DNA of 64,000 nucleotides, taken from Hyalella azteca. Taxonomy: Eukaryota; Arthropoda; Malacostraca; Amphipoda; Hyalellidae. A program made the translations under genes and the position numbers. Positions 23,383 through 35,300 of this stretch are shown piece after piece. The first letter of the stretch is position 1. Every line of letters starts with the position of its first letter. The notes under the pieces were generated by a model. That model was not told the DNA's origin, did no database searches, and saw only the letters and a program-made list of their open reading frames with translations. Location of the stretch: the NCBI RefSeq assembly GCF_000764305.2, contig NW_025931701.1, positions 248,001 through 312,000 of the forward strand. The letters are read 5' to 3'.

Positions 23383-26300
23383 CCAAATGTGATATTTACA
23401 CTTATATGCAGTACCTACGTAGAATATCGGTGAAAGACAAGCAATTATCGGGACCTTTACTCTCATTGATACTCTGGCGGTAGTATAGCCTCTTCAAGGC
23501 GGCTTCCAATGAGCCACCTTTCACTTGCTCACTTCAGGATAAATATTAGTTCCACTTAATCCGACCATTTCTGCACATTCTGAGAAACTGTCGTTTTCAG
23601 TATACTCTCAATTAACACTTGTATGCTGATCTGAGCAGTAGAAACAGTACATTTACTGAAATATAGGTAAATTTCATATGCTGAGACAATTACGGACCTT
23701 CGCAGCGCGTCATCAATTGGATTGCCCTTAAAATCCCTATTAATGAATGCTTGCATAGCTGTCAACCGTTGTAATCGTGCAGAGATTTTCTACAAAACGC
23801 ATTGAACAATAGACCATAATTTGTTGTTAAACTTCAAGCTCAATGATCGTTAGGTGAATTGATGATGGAAACGATACACTTCGATTGTTTAGCTTTTATC
23901 TCAATAATGATTGAATACGTAATTAGGTCTTAGATGGAAACGATTAATGTGTAGGTTACGCGCACTGACCAAATTTAAATAAAGTGCAACGGATCATAGT
24001 ATAAACAAGGTGTACTTCCAACTTTAAACATTCTTGTTGTTTTCTTGTTGTATCTCGGAAGGCTTGGGTACGAAATACTGCGGTTAACTCATCTTAAGAG
24101 GGTATGGTTCATCCACAACAATCGTGCTCAACTTGCCTGTCTAGAGGTAACCTATTAAATGGCAATCCTGATGAATGTAAAGTAATCTACCTTTTAACAA
24201 GAGTGCCGTGTTTATACATAATAATTTTAGCTCTGGACAAAACTTGATCAGTAGTGCGGAGCATATTTTTCCTGAATATCGTTACTATACGGGCATTGGG
24301 CAGCCGTAAAGGCAGAGGTTTACCTCGGTTCGGAAGCCTCGTTGTTTTCTCAACGAAAGTAGTCTGCAAATTTATCTATTTCATCCTCCTATAGAAATGG
24401 GCGGCGCAGAAAGGGTCGGAAGACAAACGCAGTGACCCGATACTTCAGCACTGCCCTCAAATGTACAAATATTCTCGTAAAGGTCTCTACCACGTACTTT
24501 ATCCTTGTCACGAACTTTGCACGTGAGGTCTTGAATATATGACAATAATGAGCACTATATCAACGTGTGACCAATTACTGCGAGTTTGAAGGTCTACATT
24601 ATCGCGCTACTAGCACACTCCATTTTATATACGCAGGAAAGTTTAGTCCAATAAATTGACGGTATTCTGGAAATAACTTTTTGTCGTCAATAGCGGTTCA
24701 ATAGATTCTATGTGAAAATCTATAGTTTCAGCTTTGACTTTCTCGCTTCAATTAGTTGTTAATTCCAAACATCGTCAGCTTTTTGTTTTCATGGCAGTGA
24801 AGTGTGAAACGCCGCGAATGAACAGGGACCATATTTGAGCTAATGCCTTTCCCCGAGAAATATCAAAAAATATTTTGATAATAATTTGTTATCGCTTCAG
24901 AGATGCTTTCGTGTAAGACTTGTAGACGCTGTTACGTTTAGAACAATCGTATTTTAAATTATGTACAGGATGACTTAATTGAAACTTTTTTTACATTTAA
25001 GTAGTGATTTAAACAGTTTCTTCATTGAAACACACCGCATTAACGAGCTTCAGTGATGGATGCTTCGGTAAAATGACAACGGATATTATTCTTCTATTGT
25101 ACGATATTTAGGGACGCGTGCACGAATTTTATTTTGATTATACCATGTGCTGCATTCCTCGCTGGACGATTTTATCCGTCACTGCAGTATGGCATTGCGA
25201 TGGTACGTGCGAGCTGAAGTTTTCGTAGTTACGGCACACGTGAAAACTTTCGACGATAAACAATTGTATATTGTAAATAATACCTGTAATTAAAAATGAT
25301 GTATTTTTTCTACACACGTTGTAGTGTTGTAAGTTTATACGGTGGCCTCTGGTTTACGCCGAGAAATTGGATTAGCATTTCATGCAATTTTTATTCTGGA
25401 AGTTGGTGTGCAACGGTGGATTGCTATTTAGTAGTTGTTTCTATGATGATTGCTGTCTTAGTGTTCACGTTGCCCTATCCTGCATCTTGTGTTCCCCTGA
25501 ACTCTTCTCCAGTAATAAGAATATTGGCGTTTTTTTTAGTTATGTGTGATTGCATTGAGCTTCTTTATCCCAATTTTGATGCGTTGTTTCTCTCAACTTA
25601 ATCTCCTTCCGCACCTTCCTTACAAAACACTCCTTGCAGCAAAGTTACGCGGAGCCTAATTCCCGGAAAGTCTTGAAAAGTAAGACACTTGTATCAATTT
25701 CTCCAATAAAGTTGATCACAATATTTGTGATAAGTTTCACCAAAATTTATCTGCCTCGCGCTTGGGCATATGAGCAAATGTTACTTCGATTAGTGTAATT
25801 TTTATGTCGTATTGAATGAACGTTGTACGCTTCGCACCTCAACTCCTATTAATAGTCCCGATGAAGACATCTCTCTTAAGTTTTGGGCATTAGCTGGCGA
25901 GCTGTCTTGAACTTTAGGGCATCTGATTACGAGAGAATTGTTTGCTTCGTAACTCATGTATAACTTGACCACTGAAATGACACGTATTTTTAACTCGTTG
26001 TAATCAAGCCCCTGTTAAGAGAGTAAGCACTGGTATGCGGTTAGTTGACAGTCAGTTTGTTCCCTTTTTTGTTTTATCATGTGTATAGATTTTCCGACAA
26101 ATTTAAAGGTTTAATATTTTTCTCTCATTATTTGTATTTGTAAGCATTGGCGTTGATGCTGATTAATAGATGTCTACTTACAAGTATGATTGAAATATCT
26201 TCAGCGTAAACTAAGTTGTATCAAATGTTTGAGCTAACCTGCGCTACAAAATTATCACCATTTCTTCTCCTATCTTAATTTTTTTTTGTAAATCCATTCC

Positions 26301-28340
26301 GCCATTACACAATAAGAAGTCCGACAACCGGTAGAAATTTTCTTTCATGAATTGTTTTGGCAATATTGAAATCTGAATGGTCAATTATTTTTCGGCGATT
26401 TTATGTTTAAAAAGGCCTGTGAACTTCTTTCACATGACCAATTGAAATGAAATTGTTTGCAAGGCCTCAGGATTTGTGTTGTTCACATCGCGCCCAAATG
26501 GAAACGACAGGCCTGTTTGTGTTTGATTGCTTTGTTCAAGCTTCGTAAATAATTTACAGACGTTTTGCAAATCAGGCTGAATTAATAAAATGTGGCATTT
26601 ATAAGTGTTAGCACGTTTTGACAGAAGTCCTAATCTCATATGAAGCAGATGTACTTCATGTGTGAGAACTAGAAAGGAGGCATACTTCTCATCTCATTTG
26701 CTATTGGGCATTGACATTTTTTTTGCGAAAAGGAAGTCATTTATTACTATTATTTCACTAGCTTCCACACTTTATGCTTTTGATTAGCAGGTGCCCAGCC
26801 CTCATTTCTTTGTTCGTGGATTTTTCCCGTAGTTAATCTTGATCGCCCATAAAAATTGAGACAAGGCAGCAAAGAGCAATTGTAATTTCACGAGCTTATA
26901 CAAATTAACGATATAATTATATTATTTCGAGATAAAAAGCCACCAGCCATCCCACCCGTCTCACTAAATCTCACGCTCGACTAAATTTGCAATTTTCTTG
27001 AACCACGTACATCGAAGATGGTAGGCTTTTATTATTTAGGGAAAAAGCTTAGGTTTGATTCTTAAACGTTATTTTATGCTTCTTTTCTTGCATTAGAGTT
27101 GAGTTGAAGGCATTATAACTGCCAGAGAACTTTGTTCCGTATTACTACGTGTTGCCTCTTGCGCTTTTGTGTTCAATTATACAGTCTGACCACGGGGTGA
27201 AGATATTCCATACACGTGCTGGTCCCGATGATGAGTGAACCGTGAGTCTCGGTACTCGGTATCATCGTTAGTGGTTCATTGTCTCACTCTTCTCGTTCGA
27301 ACGCTCAAAGTGATGTACGCCTACGTAAAGCGCATTAATTGTTACGTTTTTAGGTTTTGTCGAGTGATGTATCTGCAGACGTGAGTGATAAGTATTACTT
27401 CATCTCTTATGCACCTGGTCCCATATATACGTGATGCTGTATAATTCACCTCTTCCCCCCTATGTGTTTGTATCATAATTTCTTGAACAAATTGAAGTAA
27501 TATCGCCTAGTTGTATTTAATTTCATAAGACCACCTAAGAAGACATTAGCTTTACCTCTCCATTTTGTTCATCTCAAGTCCAACGCCAATAAATTTTGTA
27601 ATCGTTCTTCCAGTTGTTTCATTCAAATTCTCCAAGAATCCCTGCACTGGTCTAGCACCATGGGGACCAACTGACGCTAATTCTTCTGTTGTCTCTATTA
27701 ATGATCGTGATAGAAGTCTACGGCTGTCTGAATTTTTATTTGACCCCTTCTTATCAAACACACTCCTGCCGTTTGTCAAACCAAGAATTTTGCAAATTTT
27801 TTAACAAATATTCAGTACGACACATGAATTTTATTCACTTAATCTGGACCTAAAATGTAAAGTAATGAAATTGCCATGAATATTTCCCATATTATACTGG
27901 TAACGTTTTAATGAAGATCCGGGCCAATCTGTGATAAACCCTGCTTTCAAGTATCTTCAGGAGCCGTACTATTAACAATCTCAAGTACATGTAACGGCCG
28001 CTTTCTCGTCAGTGATTTGTACGGTAAGCTTGAAACAGCGTAAGTGATTAGCTGACAGAATTAAGGACTTGTAACTATTTTCGATAATGCAGCCGCTGCC
28101 TAGAATTTGTCCTATAGATTACGGCAACAATAGCTCTAATCAAGTGAAAACGTAATAGTTTTCGAGCGCATTTGAGGATAAATTAGTCCAATTCTAATTC
28201 GCAGACAGGAGTGAGTTCATTCCAGACGGGACGGGAAAAGGATCATTCCATCCATGATGGCAGCCTCCGACATGCACGTATCGAGCATCTCCAAGATATT
28301 ACGCCAGAAAGAAAGAATGATTTCACCGCTGCCTTGAAGT

Positions 28341-28513
28341 CAGCACAGCCTTGTGTTCAGTTCAACACAGCTTTGAGCTCAGCTCAGCACAGCCTTGTGT
28401 TCAGCTCAGCACAGCTTTGAGTTCAGCTCAGCACAGCTTTGAGTTCAGCTCTGCACAGCCTTGAGCTCAGCTCGCTACAGCTTTGAGTTCAGCTCAGCAC
28501 AGCCTTGAGCTCA
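28341..28513. repeat. Tandem repeat, 22-bp unit, about eight copies
   Basis: The unit resembles CAGCACAGCTTTGAGTTCAG followed by CT. Variants alternate CTTTGAGTTC, CCTTGTGTTC and CCTTGAGCTC. It lies about 0.8 kb upstream of the SEC62 start codon. Confidence 0.95.
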
Positions 28514-29323
28514 TCACACAATTCAACCATGGACACTTACTACCGTTGTGTCGTTTCCGTTTGGGAAAAAGAGACAATGTTCGAATATACATTATTAAAC
28601 TTTAACGACAGGTAAGCTGCTTCGATTGTAACAATAACGTGGGATTCCTTTGCTATTATCGAATAGCTCGCCATGTAGCGCAAATCGAATATAACTTCAT
28701 GCCTTCGTTGGTAACGCCAAGTCACTAGTGAATGATTTTATATCTTAATAGCGCAAGTTCCTCCAACCGTGAAAACGGGATAAAGTTGTTTGCATATTTT
28801 AATCGGTTTGCTTAATTAAAAAATTGCTATATTACTATTATATTATTTATCCTTTGATTGAAGAGGTCTCTGGTTATCATTTTTACAATTCAAGCTAAGG
28901 TCATTGTTGAACGGCTATCATGTCGCCAACAAAACCATGTCAAGACCAATTTCTCGAACTGCCGAAACATTTTCCGCAGATCTTCCACGTAGAAATGTTA
29001 ACGGTACATTTCTTACGTTTGGCACAAGCACGATTGTCGTACAGTGCTGAACGGTATAAAAAACATCAAGTTTCCACTATTGATTAAATGAACACGAATT
29101 TAATAAAAACCCAATGTTACTGCAATATACTAAAAATTGTTACAACCGTTTATCCAGTCCGTATTATATATTGCTTACGTAGTACGCACAACCACTTTCA
29201 TAACAGGAACGACGATTAAGTGCCTCAAGATTTGCGTTGCATCAGTACCTCTGGACGCGGCAGTGTGAACTTGTTTCCTTGAAGCATCAGCTGGTGGCTG
29301 GCTGCCGTTAGATCATTTTTAAT

Positions 29324-29356
29324 ATGTCGCAGAGGAAGCTGAAGAAGAAGGAGCAG
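29324..29356 (+). CDS. Sec62: SEC62 exon 1 (start codon)
   Basis: Eleven codons, M-S-Q-R-K-L-K-K-K-E-Q, then donor GTCAGA. The start context is TTAATATG with T at -3, which is not strong. The basic N-terminus resembles the human protein, and phase 0 joins to D-V-A-P at 31794. The length agrees with the family, so a missing upstream coding exon is unlikely. Confidence 0.88.
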
Positions 29357-32300
29357 GTCAGACTTTGCTGGATTAAAAATTTTCTGTATTATGTGTAAAA
29401 TTTCAGTTGTGGCTCTGAATAAAAAGGCAGATTAAGTTCCACTGTTCCAGATATTTCTCTTGAGTCTGTTGCACAACTTACTAACTTAACCTCTGGAGTT
29501 GGGCCTGTTTGGGTTACATTATAGCCTACTTGATTTTAAACATCTCCAAAGATGATTATATTTTGATTTATTGTGAATTTAAGAATGATTTTATGTTGAA
29601 CAGGTTTGAAGTTTATTTGTTTATATATTCCCTTATCCTCTCTCTATCCTTGATATTTTATCTTTGGTATATATGTCAATGTCATTATGTAATTTAATTA
29701 TTTATGTGTTGTTTTGGTCTTTGGATTGGACAGAGAAATTCCAGCCCAGGCTCAATTACTAAAATGTTGGCTGGAGTTTCCCAAAATTCTGGGTAGAAAT
29801 GATTGTTTTACAGGTAAATTTTGAGAACTGCAAGTGAAAATGCAGTAACTAATTGTGGGGTAACTGCCGACTGCCGTACATTACCCGGCATACGCATACC
29901 CGCACTGTCAGTGCGGGTATGCGCTTGCTGAAGATGCCATATAATTTTTCTGAAGATGCCATATAATAGCGCTTGCAAAGAGCTATAAAATGAGCCCAAA
30001 CTTTTTATGAAATGTTTCATGGTAAAAAGTTATTAAAGAAAAACTCCAATAACTGTCCCATATTACCCCGTTTGACAGTATACGCGGCAGGGTTGGCGAT
30101 TTTTTTTTATTTAAAAAAAAATCAAAAATCAATGATTTTTTTTATTTTTTTCATGCTTTTTTTGATTTATTTGATTTTTTTTTCAACTTTTTTTTCCTTT
30201 TTGATGTGTTATTTTTATGTTGCAATTAGCCTACTAACAATAACAGTATATGGATCATAATGGATGGCTAAAAAAGGACACTTATTGCCTTCAATAATGG
30301 CCAACAGTCCAAAGTGGTGTTTACCCCTTCGGGATTTTTGGGTAAACAATTATTGGTACGATGTCTATTCATTAGCTTTGTAAAGTTTGTATGGAGCAAG
30401 GTAATAAGCTAAATATTGACCATTCAACTGGCTTCAATATACAAAAAGTCAAAAAAACACTTCAGGAATGCAGATCTTCTAAACATTGAAGAGTCACATA
30501 ACAGATAGGTAGCTGATAGCACAGTGCACAGCACTATCAATAGATCCACTAGTTTTATGTCCTAAAAATCTACCAGACTCTACCCTCAATACACACCAAC
30601 TATTAGTGACCTGTGACTGTAGCTGATACCACAGTGCACAGCACTATCAATAGATCTACTAGTTTTATGTCCTATAAATCTACATAGCTAAGCTGCTAGC
30701 TACGTACAATGTATATTGCACACATGATGCCTCTGTACCAAAAACATTCAATTTATTGGAACCTAATACACACTAAAGGCAACAAGTTTATATACCAATT
30801 TGTCATTTATAGTACATTTATACTAGACCATGAATAACAATACCTCAATATAAATTAAAGACTGCCACTCAAGACTCAATATATTTAAATATATTAAAAA
30901 ATAAAAAAAAATTGAAAAAATAAAAAAAATCATGATTTTTTATAAAAAAATCAAGTGATTTAATCACATGATTTAATCATTTTGATTTAATCATTGCCAA
31001 CCCTGATACGCGGGGGTGTTAATTGCCCATACAGTTGGTGATGGTGGTTGATGATCATTAACAAAACCTTTTGGGTGCAAGATATTTTTGGAAGGAGCAA
31101 AATACTGAAAAATGGAAGTTCAAAGAACCATAGTCAACTAAAAAATTCTCGTTTGCTTCTATGCTGGAGATAACGATTACTGTTGAATGATTTACTTCTT
31201 ATCTAATTGTTGATAAAAGTGCATAATTGGGCTGCAAAATTTTAAATGTATTAAACATTTATAACTTTGAGGCTACAATATTTCTGTAATAAGTAGAAAA
31301 ATTCTAATCATGTTGTGCAATGCAAAATTTCCATCTTCAGGACATGGCTGTTGCTTATCTAGGCTGGCCAATGAAGTAAGAATAATGGGCTCTGTAAAAA
31401 AAATGAGCCCAACCCAGTTGGCTTTTCCAAAGAAAATAGTTTCAGTACTTTATTCTTAAATGAAAAGTAAAAAAATTACAAGTAAAAAATGTCAAATGTA
31501 CATATATCAAAATACTAAATAAAATATTTTATATTTAAAAATACCTGACAGTTTAGTGACCTGAATATAAATAGAATCTATTTAATACTCCTTTATGCTG
31601 ACAGTAATACCTATGTTCTATTAGCCACATATATAGGTCACACTAAGCTCTCTAAATAATAATGGTTTGTATATTTTTCTTTTGGTAGAAATAAAAAATA
31701 CAGTTTTTTTTAAACCTGATGACTATTATGTCTGCTCCTGAGCAGCCCTTTTTCATTTGCTTAAGAGTTTATTAATTAATTTTTGTTGCACAGGATGTGG
31801 CTCCAATACCTTTGGAAGACAAGCCTACTAAGCTGGATTATACTATTGCAAGCTACATGAAGAAGAACACACCAACTAAACGCACCAAATTTCTTCATCA
31901 TCAGGTCAACTATTTTTATGGTATGTGACTCAAGTTCTGTCCTGCTCTTAATGTTTAGATAAAATGATATTTGCTGAGTTCAGATCTTGGAGCAGCTAAG
32001 ACAAATTGAGGTTGTAAAAAAAAACATTTGGTGTCAAAACATTAACACAGTGTTAAAATTCTATGGAAAGTGTAACAAAAAACATTTTTGATATGGTCTA
32101 TATAATATGGTTGTTTGATATGGTCTAGATAAAACACAACTATATTGGTCTATGAAAAGGGATCAGAATGAAGGAAATTGTTCATTTCTTGCCCAGCTTC
32201 TAAAGCCGTGGACGTTCTCCTGGACTCACAGTGGGCTACTGGGAAAGATGCCATCTTCAGGGACCGCCAAAGTGTTGTTGATTACTGCAACAAGTGAGGT

Positions 32301-35300
32301 TTTGTAATATTGAGGATACTTTTTGTAAATTTGATTTCCAATTTTTAGCAAAATATTCTTATGAGATCAAGTTATCTGAGATCCGAGATGCTCTCACCAC
32401 TTTAAAGTTTGAGTACCCTGTGAAGAACCCTTAATTCAATATAGGTTACATCCCTGTAACATACATACTCAAACCATATCCATTCATACCATATTCATCA
32501 CCTTCCATGACAAATAAGATGAGAGATTCTTTTAATCATTATCATCTGCTATTTCAGATGTGGGATAATGAATATCTTTTGAAGTTGCTGAGCTTCTTTG
32601 CATATTATGTCTGTTAAATTTATTGATTCAATCAGCCAGTTAAATTGGGATTTGAAGAGTTGGAATGTCCATGTTGAATTTTTCATTTAATCAACTCTTT
32701 AGGGGCTTCTCTTCTGTACACACTTAAATGCAAAATTTTTTCTTTAGTGTATAGTGCAGATTTTGCAGAGCAATTGAATTTGACTGAGAAATCACAGTGT
32801 TTTCCTAACTAAGCGCTATTGTACATTCATACTGGTTTATTAGTGTGTTGTGGAAGAACCATCTAGGGGTTTGATATTCAGATGATAAGTTCTTATGCTC
32901 AGATTTCACAGACGTGAACATTTTCAAATGTTATGCAAATGTATTGATGTACCAGTCTGCCATATTATTTTGTATTAACATTGCATACTAGTTGATTGAT
33001 GTAATTTCATTCATGAATTAATGATGGCCTTTTTGCATCTGTTTATTGTGGTTCAATTTCTACACATTCCTTCTTTAAAAAGTGATTGGTTGTCAATTGC
33101 TTTAAATGCACCTCGTTGTTACCTATGCTTGCTTATTAGTGGAGATATTTGGTGAAGGATTTTATTTCAATATTTTGTCCTATTCTGCTTGTTTACATTG
33201 ATTACAAATAGCGGTTAGCTCTGCGCTGTTTTTGGTTTTCAGCAACTTTCATTTGGTATGCATTTTCAATTATAAATTATTGTGGCTGTGTTCTTCATGA
33301 ATGTTTAAATTGACTTTAATTTAATCAGAACAGTTTAGAAATCTTTCCAAGCCCCAAGAAGGTATTGCTTTTGCTCACTAGGATATTAATTTTAAGTGAA
33401 ACTATTTTTTAATATTGTTTTCCACATGTGTTTGGGATTGTACAGTAGTACCGTACCATACTTCAGTTTTTGGCCACAAACCATTCCATATTTATAGTCA
33501 ATAACCAATTTGATTTATTAAAGGAAAATAATGATATGAATTAATTAGTGTCGAAGACTCAGAACCGTATACTGTGATATACATACATTAAAACTATTTC
33601 CTTTCTGAGTTGAATTTCTTTTGTCTCCAATTATCTTATCATTACGTATGCTACTGCTGCTGACTTCCTTCTGATGCATGTCAAAGTGTTGAAAGCAGTA
33701 TTATGAACAAATTAAAATTTAAAAATACTATCTAAATCACTGAGTTTAATCTTCCTACTGTAGATTGACTTGTGTCAGAGCAACTAACAAGCCTGGACTG
33801 AATGAAAATGTTCAATCCTGTTTTAATAATATTAAAAATCAAAGCAATATTATTTCAAAATTCCATGTCAGACTTTTACAGTGCTCAACATCCGAGGTAT
33901 AACACTGTTCTTTGAATTTCAACTATAGCTGCTTTTTTCATTTCTGATGATATGCGTTCTTATTTGGAGAACGTATTATTTTATTTAATGTTTTCCTGTT
34001 AATCTTTCAATTTTTCGTTTCTTCACTGTTTATCTTAACTCATCCCTAACGATTTCTCATATGAATAGACTGCTGACTCAGAAGTTCTTCCACCGCGCCC
34101 GTAAGATTCCCGTCACTGAGAGAGATCTTAAGCCGAAGGAGCTGAAGAAAAAGCGGGAGAAGGAGGAAAAAGAGAAGGAAAAGGAGAAGAACAAGAAAGA
34201 AAAGATCAAAAAGAGAAAAGAGTTGAGCGAGAGCGAGGACACCAAGAAAGAAGATGATGACCAAAATGATGATCGAAACTCATCCACGAAGAAGAAAAGG
34301 AAAATTAAACTTGATATGCACCTGGAACAGGTCAGTTCTGTCCTGCAGTTGTCTCAATTTCTCCGACCACTTCCACTTCAAGGGATAAATTTAATTTCAA
34401 AGTATAGTGTGTAATGATGAGGAGCATTATACTTTCTGGTGTTCCCAGTAATTTCTTTTCGATCTTCTTCTGTGGCGTACTTTGAAAAAAAAAAATATGC
34501 AAGCAAAAGGAAAGCATCACTGAGGAGCTGTTCAAGACCCCTTTTTCTCAAATGCCTGCAATTAGTTTAAACTCTGCGTGCGATACAATAGATCTTTGTT
34601 ACGTTACACACGATGCGCATCACACATTCAGTGGGTTGCATGTTTCACCACCTGACGAGTCTATCCACCTTTTAAGTGACAAATTGCTAATTCAGTTAGA
34701 TTTTCCTTGTTAGTATTAGGTATTTTATTTAAGAACAATCAATTTAGATGACAGGAGTGTTTTTACAAGAATTTTCCTTTTTACTTTAGTAACACAATAT
34801 TGTCATGATTTGTTGCAAACGAATAGCTAGCATCACTAGCAAAAATTTTCACCCTGAAGTAAACATGTTATCACCCGCTGATATATTTAAACAGATAGCT
34901 GCGGCATTAATTAAACCTATACCAAATTTTCATGCAAAAATTTCGACGTAAATTTCACTGAATTTAATGGTTCCTCAAAAAACATCCAAATTACTTCCTC
35001 TTGAGACGTACGAAGCCACTTTTTGATAGCTCTTGATAAATGCTGAGAAACTAAAATGCGAAGAAACTAAAGATAAGAAACTTCACCTTTATTTCCCCAA
35101 CAATTCTGTGGTTTTGTTTTTGCGACGAGTGCTTCCTTCCTTTACGTTGCTTCATGGTGCATCACAATGAAAATGTTAGCTTATTCTACCTAACGATTCT
35201 GAGATCAAAGTTGTTTTTCTGTTAGATATTGCTTGTTTTCGCATGTTTTGAGTGTTACCGATACCTACAGAACATAATTTTGTGTTTTCTTATTTGTAAG

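Larger units (their letters stand above)
23153..29323. other. Intergenic region between the nuclear receptor and SEC62
   Basis: It contains the receptor 3' UTR and poly(A) candidates, about 5 kb of AT-rich DNA without a supported gene, a 22-bp tandem repeat at 28341-28513, and presumably the SEC62 promoter and 5' UTR just before 29324. No TATA box could be assigned with confidence. Confidence 0.6.
29357..31793 (+). other. SEC62 intron 1, largely repeat-derived
   Basis: It carries a GGGGTAA-family repeat (about 29951-30087), a near-perfect 31-bp palindrome (29893-29923) and the hAT-like insertion (30088-31005). Confidence 0.85.

Noticed and set aside
27552..27804. Overlapping open frames on both strands in the receptor-SEC62 gap
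   Set aside because: No recognisable domain; opposite frames of similar length suggest chance or an old remnant.
34046..34287. Hydrophobic Leu/Phe/Ser-rich minus-strand frames
   Set aside because: They are the antisense of the Lys/Glu-rich SEC62 exon 4.
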